Source of the DNA: a virus
Virus record (IMG/VR): IMGVR_UViG_3300046532_001566
Location: 52,086-116,085 of that record
Reading direction: 5' to 3' (one strand)
DNA: 64,000 bases
Shown: piece after piece, positions 8,159 through 16,277 of the stretch
Position numbering within the stretch: the stretch's first letter is position 1
How the letters are laid out: every line of letters begins with the position of its first letter
The notes under the pieces: model-generated
What the model was told of the DNA's origin: nothing
Seen by the model: the letters and a program-made list of their open reading frames with translations, nothing else
The model's database searches: none
Program-made: the position numbers and the translations under genes

Positions 8159-9199
8159 TTAAAAGCTTCGTTTCATTACTGTAGTTTCTGCAAGACGTTT
8201 CCATTTACCATCCACACCAGTCATCTTGCAAAGATCCGCAACCTTAATCACTGTACGAAGTGAAAGCTCACGAAGTCTGTCCTGGTTAGTTTCTACGTAA
8301 TCGTATATCATCTTATTTTCAGCTTCACTAAAGTTATAAGAGTTTAACATACCATCTCGCATAATTTGTTTGATACGAAGCATCTTGTCGTATGCTGAAT
8401 CAAGTGTAAGATCCAAATAGTGACAACGTGACTCAAGAGCACTAAGATGATCTTTAAGTTTTGCACTTCGTACATGCTCAAATTTAATGTTAGTAATAAA
8501 AATTGCACTACCTTTAAATTCAAAACGATCCGGAACACCTTCCCTACGCAACATTGAGGAATCTGTGTTCCAGCAAATAATACGTTTCTTAGAACTATCT
8601 AATGCCGCTTTAAGAATATTCAAGGACAAATCATCCATTAACACACTATCGCAATCATCAAATACTAATACGTTTCCGGCATCTGCATACTGAAACAATT
8701 TGCAGTACAAACCAATTGGACTCATTGCACCCTTAACAACTTCAAAACGAGGAGTCATATTAGCAATTTTATCAAACATGGCCGCTTTTTCAAGTGTTCG
8801 TTCTACACCAAACGATTTACCAACACCTGGAGGTCCTACAACAATCATTGCACGAACTGTACCTTCAATTGCCGCTTCTGTCATGTCCTCAAGGATTTCA
8901 AAACGTTCTGCAATCTCTTCCAAACGTGTTGCATCATATTCTGCATCGTGCTTTTCTGCTGACGGAAGATTACTATCTACTTCAGGAGTAAATGCTTCAC
9001 TTGCATTAGCCGGAACAATGTCTTCCATGCTTGCTACTTTAACACGAATCTGTTTGTCTGCAAAATCTCCAAATGAGTCATCTGCAACAACGGTTACATA
9101 ACCGCCTTTTTCATTGTAGTCTGCTACTAATTGCAGTACTTTATTATGTACTGTAAAAGTGCGGTATTTTCCGTTTGTAATTTTTATAAAAGCTGACAT
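8159..9199 (-). CDS. AAA+ ATPase
   Basis: A 346-aa protein. An N-terminal ~100-aa region (beta-rich, then acidic) precedes an AAA+ core: Walker A GPPGVGKS at 122-129, Walker B VLVFDDCDS at about 177-185, and a sensor-1-like IFITNI. It is not the clamp loader gp44, because the N-terminal domain differs and the P-loop is far from the N-terminus. It could be a remodelling or MoxR-type ATPase. It has its own early promoter and AAGGA before the ATG, and is followed by a secreted-protein gene. Confidence 0.8.
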   Translation of the reverse strand: MSAFIKITNGKYRTFTVHNKVLQLVADYNEKGGYVTVVADDSFGDFADKQIRVKVASMEDIVPANASEAFTPEVDSNLPSAEKHDAEYDATRLEEIAERFEILEDMTEAAIEGTVRAMIVVGPPGVGKSFGVERTLEKAAMFDKIANMTPRFEVVKGAMSPIGLYCKLFQYADAGNVLVFDDCDSVLMDDLSLNILKAALDSSKKRIICWNTDSSMLRREGVPDRFEFKGSAIFITNIKFEHVRSAKLKDHLSALESRCHYLDLTLDSAYDKMLRIKQIMRDGMLNSYNFSEAENKMIYDYVETNQDRLRELSLRTVIKVADLCKMTGVDGKWKRLAETTVMKRSF

Positions 9200-9236
9200 T
9201 TAATTTCCTTTGCGTGGTTAAACTCTCATTATATAT

Positions 9237-9265
9237 AGTATAGCACCAGTTGGACCTAATGTCAA
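9237..9265 (-). promoter_or_regulatory. strong early promoter for AAA+ ATPase operon
   Basis: TTGACA at 9265-9260, a 17-bp spacer, and TATACT at 9242-9237 on the minus strand. The -35 box overlaps the stop codon of the tiny upstream gene. Confidence 0.85.
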
Positions 9266-9390
9266 CCTTTATTTTGCTTTTTTTGCAAGTTTTTTTGATA
9301 TAATTTCAAAAAATTACGGCAATTTTGTTCAGCAACCTTATCGCCTAAACTTTTATAGTGTGCAATATTTGCTTTCATTGCTTCTTCCAT
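9262..9390 (-). CDS. putative 42-aa basic peptide
   Basis: A short frame from the ATG at 9390, with AAGG about 9 nt upstream and a candidate promoter about 40 nt upstream. The peptide starts MEEAMKANIAHYKS and ends in a lysine-rich tail. It would form one amphipathic helix with a positive C-terminus. It sits just upstream of the ATPase promoter, whose -35 box contains its stop codon. No family is recognised. The frame is short enough to be chance. Confidence 0.45.
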   Translation of the reverse strand: MEEAMKANIAHYKSLGDKVAEQNCRNFLKLYQKNLQKKQNKG

Positions 9391-9428
9391 TTGCTTGACC
9401 TTTGTTGCTGTTTCCTTATTGTATATAC

Positions 9429-9457
9429 AGTATACGGCCTTTTATCCTAAAGAGCAA
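9429..9457 (-). promoter_or_regulatory. weak candidate early promoter
   Basis: TTGCTC, a 17-bp spacer, and TATACT at 9434-9429 on the minus strand. The -10 lies in a near-palindrome (GTATACTGTATATAC). Only the first half of the -35 matches consensus. It would serve the 42-aa peptide gene. Confidence 0.4.
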
Positions 9458-9473
9458 CCTTTTTCTGGTCCGC

Positions 9474-9543
9474 TAAGTCGTTGATTTATAAGGAAATAGT
9501 AAAATAATTGTAAAATAATTTCTCTATATAAATCAACGACTTA
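9474..9543. repeat. 70-bp inverted repeat with perfect 17-bp arms at the uvsY stop codon
   Basis: TAAGTCGTTGATTTATA at 9474-9490 is exactly complementary to 9527-9543. The right arm contains the uvsY stop codon. The 36-bp interior has two direct copies of GTAAAATAATT and further partial pairing (AGGAAAT with ATTTCTCT). No T-run follows on either strand, so it is not a standard terminator. It could be an mRNA 3'-end stabiliser, a processing site, or a protein-binding or recombination site. Confidence 0.9.
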
Positions 9544-10002
9544 CCGTAATTCCACATCTTCAAGTCCAGCCACCCGTAATTTAGTGATATTATTGATCTG
9601 AAACGACTTTGCATCCAGGGCTTTTGTGAGGCCTATAAACTTATTCCTCAATAATGCAAATTCATTGATGAGATTTTCCATTTGAGCCACTTCCGGCTCT
9701 CCATCTGTGTACTTTTCTGCGTCTCGACTGCTCAAAGTACGGTTGTAATGCTCTGTAAACTGTCTAAATTTAGCAGATCGTACTTTTCTAAGCTCAATGT
9801 TCAAATGTTCAAGGATTGCTTCAATTTCTTGAAGCTGATTAAATCTCCATTCCACTTGTCCAGGCATTTCTCTGCTTTGCTTCTCTAAACTACCGTTCAT
9901 TCTTAGCTCTTTTCTTGCTTCGTCTATTTCTGATTCAAAATATCCAATGCAAGCCGGCAAATGCGAGATATCTGTTTGAACTTTTCGGTACCAGGTGCTC
10001 AC
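9541..10002 (-). CDS. uvsY: recombination mediator UvsY
   Basis: Loads UvsX onto gp32-coated single-stranded DNA. At 153 aa it is close to T4 UvsY (137). The helical signature LPGxVEWRFNQLQEIEAIL-type segment lies at about 47-66, then a YNRTLSSRDAEKYTDG segment and a C-terminal INNITKLRVAGLEDV, all hallmarks of the family. The start codon is GTG at 10002, directly after the upstream TAA, so it depends on coupled translation. Its stop lies in a large inverted repeat. Confidence 0.9.
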   Translation of the reverse strand: MSTWYRKVQTDISHLPACIGYFESEIDEARKELRMNGSLEKQSREMPGQVEWRFNQLQEIEAILEHLNIELRKVRSAKFRQFTEHYNRTLSSRDAEKYTDGEPEVAQMENLINEFALLRNKFIGLTKALDAKSFQINNITKLRVAGLEDVELR

Positions 10003-10242
10003 TTAGTAGTTCTCATCTTCTTCATCATCTTCTTCATAGTCTACATCTCCAATTAAATCAGTTAAAGCCTGTGCTATTTCTCTACCTGCTACAACTAAGT
10101 CATCTCGTTGCACTTCTAGGTTGATATAATCCTCTGCAACCCTAATAAACGAGTGTGCGGCATCTTGTCTTTCTTTTTTATCTAAGTAAGGCTTTAATGC
10201 TACCCAAATCTCTGCAAGCATTTCTCCTGAATTATCCGTCAT
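10003..10242 (-). CDS. small acidic protein upstream of UvsY
   Basis: A 79-aa, mainly helical protein ending in a strongly acidic tail (DVDYEEDDEEDENY). AGGAGCG precedes the ATG. Its stop touches the GTG of uvsY, so it controls or accompanies UvsY translation. No known family was recognised. The acidic tail could mimic nucleic acid or contact single-strand-binding proteins, which is speculation. Confidence 0.7.
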   Translation of the reverse strand: MTDNSGEMLAEIWVALKPYLDKKERQDAAHSFIRVAEDYINLEVQRDDLVVAGREIAQALTDLIGDVDYEEDDEEDENY

Positions 10243-10282
10243 GTATATCGCTCCTAATTTTTAATTGTCTAAGTTGCTATAC

Positions 10283-10711
10283 TTAGTTATATTTTTTAGC
10301 GAGTCTGTCCAAGTATGTTTTATGATCTGTCCAAGTGATACCATCAACTAAGAATCCCCATTCTCGTTTTTGAATACCAGGTATGAATAAAGTCCAGGCA
10401 TTAACATTAGGGTCAATTTCTATCCTATGATAGCTTTCAGCTGATGAGATCCTGCAATGCCCAGGGCCTCTCCAGTGTTTGCCAGTTAGGGTATGCTCCC
10501 AATAACCGCCTCGAAGTATAAGAGTAAAGTATGACCACGGATGATCATGAAGGTCATCCGGGTCATTTTTCAGAAACTTATGAAGGAATATGTTAAATGG
10601 AAAATATTTACGATCTTTCAAGAACAAATAATATCGTTCTAAATAAGGCTCGTTACTATTTCTATCTAATATAAGTCTATAACGACCTATAGCTTTCATA
10701 AAACCTTTCAT
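10283..10711 (-). CDS. cupin-like protein
   Basis: A 142-aa protein with a double-stranded beta-helix pattern: DDLHDHPWSYFTLILRGGYWE at about 51-71 supplies two metal-ligand histidines, and SSAESYHRIE at about 89-98 a third, followed by WTLFIPG. This suits a small metal-binding cupin. The substrate is unknown. Its ATG lies next to the uvsX stop, so it is in the uvsX operon. Confidence 0.7.
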   Translation of the reverse strand: MKGFMKAIGRYRLILDRNSNEPYLERYYLFLKDRKYFPFNIFLHKFLKNDPDDLHDHPWSYFTLILRGGYWEHTLTGKHWRGPGHCRISSAESYHRIEIDPNVNAWTLFIPGIQKREWGFLVDGITWTDHKTYLDRLAKKYN

Positions 10712-10712
10712 C

Positions 10713-11834
10713 TTAACTCTCTACTGTTGTTTCTTCTACCTCTTCAGCTAATGCATCACCATCAGCTTCGCCGTTTGGACTAATTGCACCTTGATATGCC
10801 AAATCTTGACCTTTTGCAACAATATCTTTCATTACTTTATCAAGTACTTCATCAGTATATTGCTTGCGAAATTCTTTAATAATTTCACCATCAGTCATTG
10901 TGTATGCTAATTTGTTACCTTCCTTCTTTAACCAACCTCGAGCTTCAAATAATTCAACGAGACCACTATAAGGATCCATTCCAGTAGTGTACGGAATTTG
11001 TACTTGTACACTTTCAAATGGTTTTGAGTAACGTGTTTTCATAATCTTACAAGCGGCACGGATGCCATGTACCTGTGATGTCTTATTACCATCTGCATCA
11101 ACTTTAAGTTTTAGTTTTTTCATTGCTACAACCATAGAACTTGCATAGATAAAACCAGCACCGCCGGTAATTTTGTCATCTGGATCAAACATATCCTGTG
11201 AAGCATATGTATGATTAGTAACTACTAGTCCTACTGGGTGAGGTGCAATACGATTAACAGTATTTTTAATAAGAGCTGTCAATGCTTTGGCCTTACGACC
11301 CATATCACCTTTCATATCACCTGCTTCAAACTGGTTAACATCAGTTGGAGTAAGCAACATACCTACCGAATCGACAACAAACATAACTTTCTGTTGCTCT
11401 TCGTATGGCAGATCTGCATATTCGTCTTTGTAATTTTTCATGAATTCGGATAGAAATTTTGCTACCTCGTCAATCATGCTAACACCAAACCTCATTAACT
11501 TATCTGGTGAGGTATCAATGTCTAATGCTTTCAACCAATCTTCATCTAGTGCATTCTCACTATCGAGAAGTACTGGAAGAATACCAAGGTGTTGTGCATT
11601 TCGTACAAGATTACCTGAACAAATGTAACTTTTACCTGATCCTGATTCTCCTGCAAACATAGTAACTTTGCCTAATGGAATTCCACGTTCAAAATCACCA
11701 GTCATTAGATAGTTAAGTGTGTGGTTGCCTGTACTAATCCAATCTCTTGGATCATTAAATCCAGTACTCATTCCTGGTACTGCTTTAGTTAAGTTTTTTC
11801 GAAACTTAGAAACGTCAAATGCTTTAGTTGTCAT
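10713..11834 (-). CDS. uvsX: RecA-like recombinase UvsX
   Basis: Strand-exchange protein for recombination-dependent replication. 373 aa, near T4 UvsX (about 390). Walker A GESGSGKS at 62-69, Walker B VMFVVDSVGM near 150, and loop-2-region TGGAGFIYASSMVVAMKK typical of the family. The acidic C-terminus (EEVEETTVES) matches the regulatory tail of RecA proteins. GAGAGGA precedes the ATG. It follows gp32, with an intercistronic hairpin between. Confidence 0.95.
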   Translation of the reverse strand: MTTKAFDVSKFRKNLTKAVPGMSTGFNDPRDWISTGNHTLNYLMTGDFERGIPLGKVTMFAGESGSGKSYICSGNLVRNAQHLGILPVLLDSENALDEDWLKALDIDTSPDKLMRFGVSMIDEVAKFLSEFMKNYKDEYADLPYEEQQKVMFVVDSVGMLLTPTDVNQFEAGDMKGDMGRKAKALTALIKNTVNRIAPHPVGLVVTNHTYASQDMFDPDDKITGGAGFIYASSMVVAMKKLKLKVDADGNKTSQVHGIRAACKIMKTRYSKPFESVQVQIPYTTGMDPYSGLVELFEARGWLKKEGNKLAYTMTDGEIIKEFRKQYTDEVLDKVMKDIVAKGQDLAYQGAISPNGEADGDALAEEVEETTVES

Positions 11835-11855
11835 AATTATCCTCTCTGTGTAATT

Positions 11856-11881
11856 GGGGTGACTAATCTTCTAGCCACCCC
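11856..11881 (-). terminator. hairpin between gp32 and uvsX
   Basis: GGGGTGGCTA / TAGTCACCCC on the minus strand gives a 10-bp stem (one G-U pair) with a 6-nt loop. The minus side lacks a T-run, so it is more likely an attenuator, 3'-end protector or processing site for abundant gp32 mRNA than a full stop. On the plus strand it is followed by TTTATT. Confidence 0.65.
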
Positions 11882-11892
11882 TTTATTACAAA

Positions 11893-12906
11893 TTAGCTAC
11901 CTGTTGTTTCTCTGTTACGAATCATACTTAAGATATCGTCAACACTAGGTTTCGGTGCGTCAGAGGATGCATCTGCAACTGGTGCCGCTTCTACTGCTAC
12001 TGGTGCCGCTTCTGCTACTGGAGCAGGAGTTGCTGGAGCCGGTGCAGGTGCCGCTTCTGCTACTGGAGCAGGAGTTGCCGGAGCACTAACTGGGTTAGTA
12101 GCTGAAGTAGAATTAGCAAACGTTGCACCATTAGGGCGATAATAATTGCCCCAACGTGCTGGATCATATAATTGACCATCAACCGAAGCTTCAAACATTT
12201 CTAGTTGAATGTCAACTTCTTCTTTGCCTGGACGTTTAGGCATAAAGTCTCCAAGATCAAACAATCCATGCTTTGAAACTGCACTTAGTTCTTCTTCGTT
12301 TAGACCACGTTCCTTACGAGCCCAGGATGATGTACTATAATCAGCATAGCCACCTTTCTGAGTCTTATTAATACGGAAGTCTGTACCACGTTCGTAATCA
12401 GTTGGAATTTCTTCCATTTCAACGTCCATTAACGCACTCTTAATAATTGTAAAAATCTGAGGGCTAATGATCATTCTACGAATTGGATTTTCTGGGGCAT
12501 TATCTTCGTCAAGCGGGCTTGACACTACTATTCCCTGGAACACATAAGAACGCTTTTTCCAATATTTTCGTGCTAACTGCTCCATGCTAGGGTCGTTAAA
12601 CCAAGGACGTAATTGTGCATGGATAGGACAAGCTTCTCCCCACATATCTACGCAAGGTACTTGCACAATACATTTACGAGATTCGTCTTGGCCTTTAATG
12701 CCTGGAAACTCGAAACGCATCATTAAGCGTTCTCGCCAAAAGAATGTGTTAGAATCGTCGCCGTCTGGTAGAAAGCGAATTACTGCGGATGTTCCTTCTG
12801 GAATGTTCCAATGGGCAAATAGCCCGTTATCACCGGATTGTGTTGAACCGCCCGATTTTGCGGCTTGCTCGGTTAGACGAGCTCGTATTTCTGCTAAAGT
12901 TGCCAT
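11893..12906 (-). CDS. 32: single-stranded DNA-binding protein gp32
   Basis: Coats single-stranded DNA in replication, repair and recombination. 337 aa against about 301 in T4. The core contains a Cys/His cluster (KCIVQVPCVDMWGEACPIH at about 78-96) in place of the T4 zinc module, and an N-terminal basic helix. The C-terminal ~70 aa is a Pro/Ala linker with two near-identical copies of ATPAPVAEAAP, then PSVDDILSMIRNRE. T4 instead has an acidic tail here. AGGAG precedes the ATG. The promoter lies ~90 nt upstream, leaving a real leader. Confidence 0.9.
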   Translation of the reverse strand: MATLAEIRARLTEQAAKSGGSTQSGDNGLFAHWNIPEGTSAVIRFLPDGDDSNTFFWRERLMMRFEFPGIKGQDESRKCIVQVPCVDMWGEACPIHAQLRPWFNDPSMEQLARKYWKKRSYVFQGIVVSSPLDEDNAPENPIRRMIISPQIFTIIKSALMDVEMEEIPTDYERGTDFRINKTQKGGYADYSTSSWARKERGLNEEELSAVSKHGLFDLGDFMPKRPGKEEVDIQLEMFEASVDGQLYDPARWGNYYRPNGATFANSTSATNPVSAPATPAPVAEAAPAPAPATPAPVAEAAPVAVEAAPVADASSDAPKPSVDDILSMIRNRETTGS

Positions 12907-12987
12907 AATTAGTTATCTCCTGTATATTATGAGCCAATATTTGTTTCAGTTCTTCTGAGCCAAACAACGTAAACCTTCCCGGCCTAC
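12907..12987 (-). promoter_or_regulatory. gp32 mRNA leader with repeated motif
   Basis: About 80 nt of leader lie between the predicted start site and the gp32 ATG. TTGGCTCA occurs twice on the minus strand (12963-12956 and 12937-12930), 18 nt apart, just before AGGAG. T4 gene 32 is translationally autoregulated through its leader, so a similar operator is plausible here. Confidence 0.5.
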
Positions 12988-12993
12988 ATTGTA

Positions 12994-13022
12994 ATTATAC
13001 TTATCTTTGAGACTAAAGTCAA
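12994..13022 (-). promoter_or_regulatory. early promoter for gp32
   Basis: TTGACT at 13022-13017, a 17-bp spacer, and TATAAT at 12999-12994 on the minus strand. Confidence 0.85.
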
Positions 13023-13044
13023 GTGTCCATTTGTCCGTTTTAGA

Positions 13045-13785
13045 CTATTTTTGGTTAAAATATATGCTTGTGTGGTTGACTTCGTTTATAATTTGTGGTA
13101 AAAGGTTTGCCCACTTGCCTTTTGTAGGCCAAAGGAACCATATTTCAGATAGTTGCATCTGTACTAATATACGCCTTCTGTGTTTATAACGTGGATGTCG
13201 TTGTGTTCTAACTAATGCCGGATATATGTCATCGTGGTGATCTAAGTTTAAATCATGCCCTAACATTAACATCTCATCTTTTGGATCTGCATCTATAAAT
13301 TTACAAATATCACGTTCAACCTGTTCGGAGGAATGGTCACCATCTATAAAAACTGCATCAATATCCATATCTTGTGGAACTGTATAATCGTCACTTCTTG
13401 TAGTTATTAGTTTCCATTTATCACTTTCAACAAAATTTGTGCAATAATTAAAACTAGGTATCCAGCTATTATGCTCTTGTGCTATTTTTACCATTGCTTT
13501 CCAGTTGCTGTATATCTTAGAATCTTCTTTATCTTTTTGATCTCCTAAGCAACCTGGACCCATTTTAAAAGCAGACCATATTTCGGTTGATAATGGATCA
13601 ATACTTGTTAAGCAGGTGCTTAACGGTAAATTGTCTTTAATAGCCAATGTACTGCGTCCGACAAAACTACCAATTTCTATAAAGTTTGAATTTTCTGATG
13701 TGTGTTTAGCAATAATACCTAACAGTATTAAATCTCTCCAAAGCATCCATCCTGGTGTGTTATAGGCATTCTGCCAATTTATCAT
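13045..13785 (-). CDS. class I SAM-dependent methyltransferase
   Basis: A 246-aa protein with the SAM-binding motif FIEIGSFVGRST at about 35-46 and the acidic strand DAVFIDGDHSSEQV at about 143-156, typical of the Methyltransf_24 type. The C-terminal region is rich in aromatic and basic residues. The substrate is unknown: small molecules, sugars or protein are all possible. Its ATG overlaps the upstream stop by 4 nt, and the gene lies between gp32 and the packaging genes. Confidence 0.8.
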   Translation of the reverse strand: MINWQNAYNTPGWMLWRDLILLGIIAKHTSENSNFIEIGSFVGRSTLAIKDNLPLSTCLTSIDPLSTEIWSAFKMGPGCLGDQKDKEDSKIYSNWKAMVKIAQEHNSWIPSFNYCTNFVESDKWKLITTRSDDYTVPQDMDIDAVFIDGDHSSEQVERDICKFIDADPKDEMLMLGHDLNLDHHDDIYPALVRTQRHPRYKHRRRILVQMQLSEIWFLWPTKGKWANLLPQIINEVNHTSIYFNQK

Positions 13786-14693
13786 ATTAAATTTTTAGTA
13801 AAGATATCTAATTGCTCTGATACCAATCCCTGAGGGCGAATAATTTCTAGTCCCGGTAGGAGTTTAAGTTTAACGTTGGTATCTTGAATTAGATGGAAAA
13901 TTGATTCTGACACTTCTTGCCTTGGTGTAAATTCATGTGCAACAATATGATCTAGTTTCCCAGTCCGAGCGGCACGTTCCATCATTCTACGAAGTAGTTT
14001 AACTTCTGAATATCCTCGACTTTGGATTTCCTCTAGTTGCACAGAGTTATTAATTTTTTTACTATAACGTAGCAATTCCATAATGTCTGTTCGACGTCTG
14101 CTTACTTCAGCAATTTTTTCACCTAATTGATCCCAAGGCTTTCCACCTTGATCAACATGTAATGCCATTACCCTAGCACCTAATAAATGTTTATGTGGAT
14201 AACGGAATCGTTCTCCTTTGTGTTCAATAAACACATCTTGGATATTACGACTACGAGCTCCTCGTTTTTCTTCGTCAACTTTCTTAGAATGACGAATGAT
14301 AATTTTTGTTTCTCCTAATGGATGATAACTTGATTTGCTAGTGTTTCGGGCTTCGTCGGTCCTTGTTCTATGCACAAAATCCTTAGGACGAATTTCTCCA
14401 TCATAACTTCTAGTTGTAGTGCTATAAAGATAACGTCTTGCTGTAGTAGTGGCACGAGGTTTAACCTCATTTTTAATCCATTCAATATCAGCTTCGTTTG
14501 GATCATACCAAATTTCAATTTCTTTGATATCATGCTTAACTAGTATTAATGTAGCCTTATCTTTAATATAAAGATATACTGCATCTTCAGCATTAACTGT
14601 TGCTCTACCTTCTTTGTCTCGGAGTGCAACACTATGGCTAAGGCCTGATAATGTTCCTACTAAATCTCCTGATATATTATCTTTGATTGTCAT
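13782..14693 (-). CDS. conserved hypothetical protein behind gp17
   Basis: About 303 aa from the ATG at 14693. A longer frame to 14753 would run back into gp17 and lacks a better start. The protein is basic. Segments such as RRTDIMELLRYSKKINN and SEVKLLRRMMERAARTGK are helical, while the N-terminal third is beta-rich. No known motif is visible. A late octamer sits 5 nt before the ATG, immediately after the gp17 stop codon, implying late leaderless expression of this gene and the methyltransferase. Confidence 0.75.
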   Translation of the reverse strand: MTIKDNISGDLVGTLSGLSHSVALRDKEGRATVNAEDAVYLYIKDKATLILVKHDIKEIEIWYDPNEADIEWIKNEVKPRATTTARRYLYSTTTRSYDGEIRPKDFVHRTRTDEARNTSKSSYHPLGETKIIIRHSKKVDEEKRGARSRNIQDVFIEHKGERFRYPHKHLLGARVMALHVDQGGKPWDQLGEKIAEVSRRRTDIMELLRYSKKINNSVQLEEIQSRGYSEVKLLRRMMERAARTGKLDHIVAHEFTPRQEVSESIFHLIQDTNVKLKLLPGLEIIRPQGLVSEQLDIFTKNLI

Positions 14694-14698
14694 ATTGT

Positions 14699-14706
14699 TA
14701 TTTACC
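14699..14706 (-). promoter_or_regulatory. late promoter octamer, leaderless spacing
   Basis: GGTAAATA on the minus strand, then ACAAT and ATG. It begins immediately after the gp17 stop codon. The core matches the octamers at 26960, 42683, 51947 and 59530. Confidence 0.7.
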
Positions 14707-16266
14707 TTATAAGAAGCCAATCGGCATAGGCTTAATTGCTTCTTCTGTATCACTATTTATTAAATATTCATAAGTTGGCATATCCCATGCCATAACTACT
14801 TCAATGATCCGCAAAGCAAGTATTGTAGACATAACTAAATCATCAGTTTCGCCGTCTTTAGCCGAAAAACTCGAACCCCTTGCAATAAAGTTCTTCATTT
14901 CCCTAAGTAAGTTATGGCTTTTAATAGTCATCTTATCACCTTCAACATAACTCTTTAAACGCATGCATGAAGTTATCTTACTTTTGTGTGTTGTATTAAA
15001 TCCTCTTCTTCCTTTACTTTGTCCTGGTTTTCTTACTTCTTGCACAAAGTTACCGGGAATATTTTCTTCCCCATATTCTTTAATAGATATTAATGACGCT
15101 TCACCAATACTGTTGTTTTCGACTGACCAATATAATTCTGCATCCGGGCATTCACTTTCTAACCAACGTAACATATTAACTAACTGTCGTAACTGTCCTT
15201 GTATGTCTGTTTTATTATGTTGCCATTCTGCAATCTGGACAACATCTGGTAACCGGTATACTTCTATTGCGGCCATATCGCCACCAGTTCCTAGACTAGG
15301 ATCCCAACCAATTACAAATGCTGATGCCTCAGGTTTGTCATACACTCTAACTTGACCAAGATTAAACTTAGCATCTTGACTTTTCATGTTTACTAATTTT
15401 AACGGGCTAATTAACGTTTCATCAGCAATAATAAACTCACATTCATGTTCACGTCTAAAACGTTCTTCTCCAATTTTACTTCTTTCTTCTTGAGCCCATT
15501 TTTCATCACGTTCTGGATGCCTGTCCCATTGGAATTGAATATTAGCAAAACCATTTTGACCTAGTGTAGGATCTTCATTAGGATTTCCAAAATCGTCAAT
15601 TTTCTTTTCAGCTTCTTTCCATATACGAGCAAATTGATCATCATCTTGATTTGGCGTACTTGTAATAATACATTTACCACCAGTTGCTAGTGTAGGAGAA
15701 ATTGAGGTCCAAAATTCCTCAGCAATTCGAGGTTTAACAAATGCAAACTCATCAGCATATAGTAAAGATATAGACATACCACGTCCGGTATTATCTGTAG
15801 TTGTTGCAGACATAATACGACTGCCGTTATCAAAATCTATACTACCTTTGTTATAACTAGTTGCTCCTGCTTTTAAAAAATCTGGAAGAGTTTCGTATGT
15901 ATAGCGAACTCTTTGCATAATTTCTTGGGCACCAGCAAACTTGTGTGCCGCTATAAGAATAGTAGTATCTGCAATAAACAACGCTCGCCAAACAAGATAT
16001 GCCGCGGCACATGCTGTTTTACCCATTTGCCTTCCAAGCATATTAATACTATATCTATTTTCGTGATAACATTTTAATAAGTCACGCTGATAACGATACA
16101 ATTTAAAAGGTATTTTACCCCTAACTGCATGTTGAACCCAGCAATGGTTATCTATAAAATGTATTGGGTCATTCGCACAAAGGGAGAGTTCACGAATTTG
16201 TTCATCCGTGAATCTCTCCAATTGATAAGGCGATTTAACAAAACTAAAATTAGGTCTGTTAGCCAT
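14707..16266 (-). CDS. 17: large terminase subunit gp17
   Basis: ATP-driven DNA packaging motor and headful nuclease. 519 aa (T4 about 610). Walker A-type LGRQMGKTA at 78-86, Walker B SLLYADEFAF near 190, coupling motif IITSTPN, and the RNase H-fold nuclease starting IGWDPSLGTGG near 317 with a late acidic DGETDDLV. GGAG precedes the ATG. It follows the acidic 547-aa gene in a late cluster with gp16. Confidence 0.95.
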   Translation of the reverse strand: MANRPNFSFVKSPYQLERFTDEQIRELSLCANDPIHFIDNHCWVQHAVRGKIPFKLYRYQRDLLKCYHENRYSINMLGRQMGKTACAAAYLVWRALFIADTTILIAAHKFAGAQEIMQRVRYTYETLPDFLKAGATSYNKGSIDFDNGSRIMSATTTDNTGRGMSISLLYADEFAFVKPRIAEEFWTSISPTLATGGKCIITSTPNQDDDQFARIWKEAEKKIDDFGNPNEDPTLGQNGFANIQFQWDRHPERDEKWAQEERSKIGEERFRREHECEFIIADETLISPLKLVNMKSQDAKFNLGQVRVYDKPEASAFVIGWDPSLGTGGDMAAIEVYRLPDVVQIAEWQHNKTDIQGQLRQLVNMLRWLESECPDAELYWSVENNSIGEASLISIKEYGEENIPGNFVQEVRKPGQSKGRRGFNTTHKSKITSCMRLKSYVEGDKMTIKSHNLLREMKNFIARGSSFSAKDGETDDLVMSTILALRIIEVVMAWDMPTYEYLINSDTEEAIKPMPIGFL

Positions 16267-16277
16267 GTATGCTACTC

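Noticed and set aside
14694-14753. 20-residue longer N-terminus for the unknown protein after gp17
   Set aside because: Overlaps gp17 coding sequence and bypasses the late octamer at 14699-14706. The 14693 ATG is preferred.
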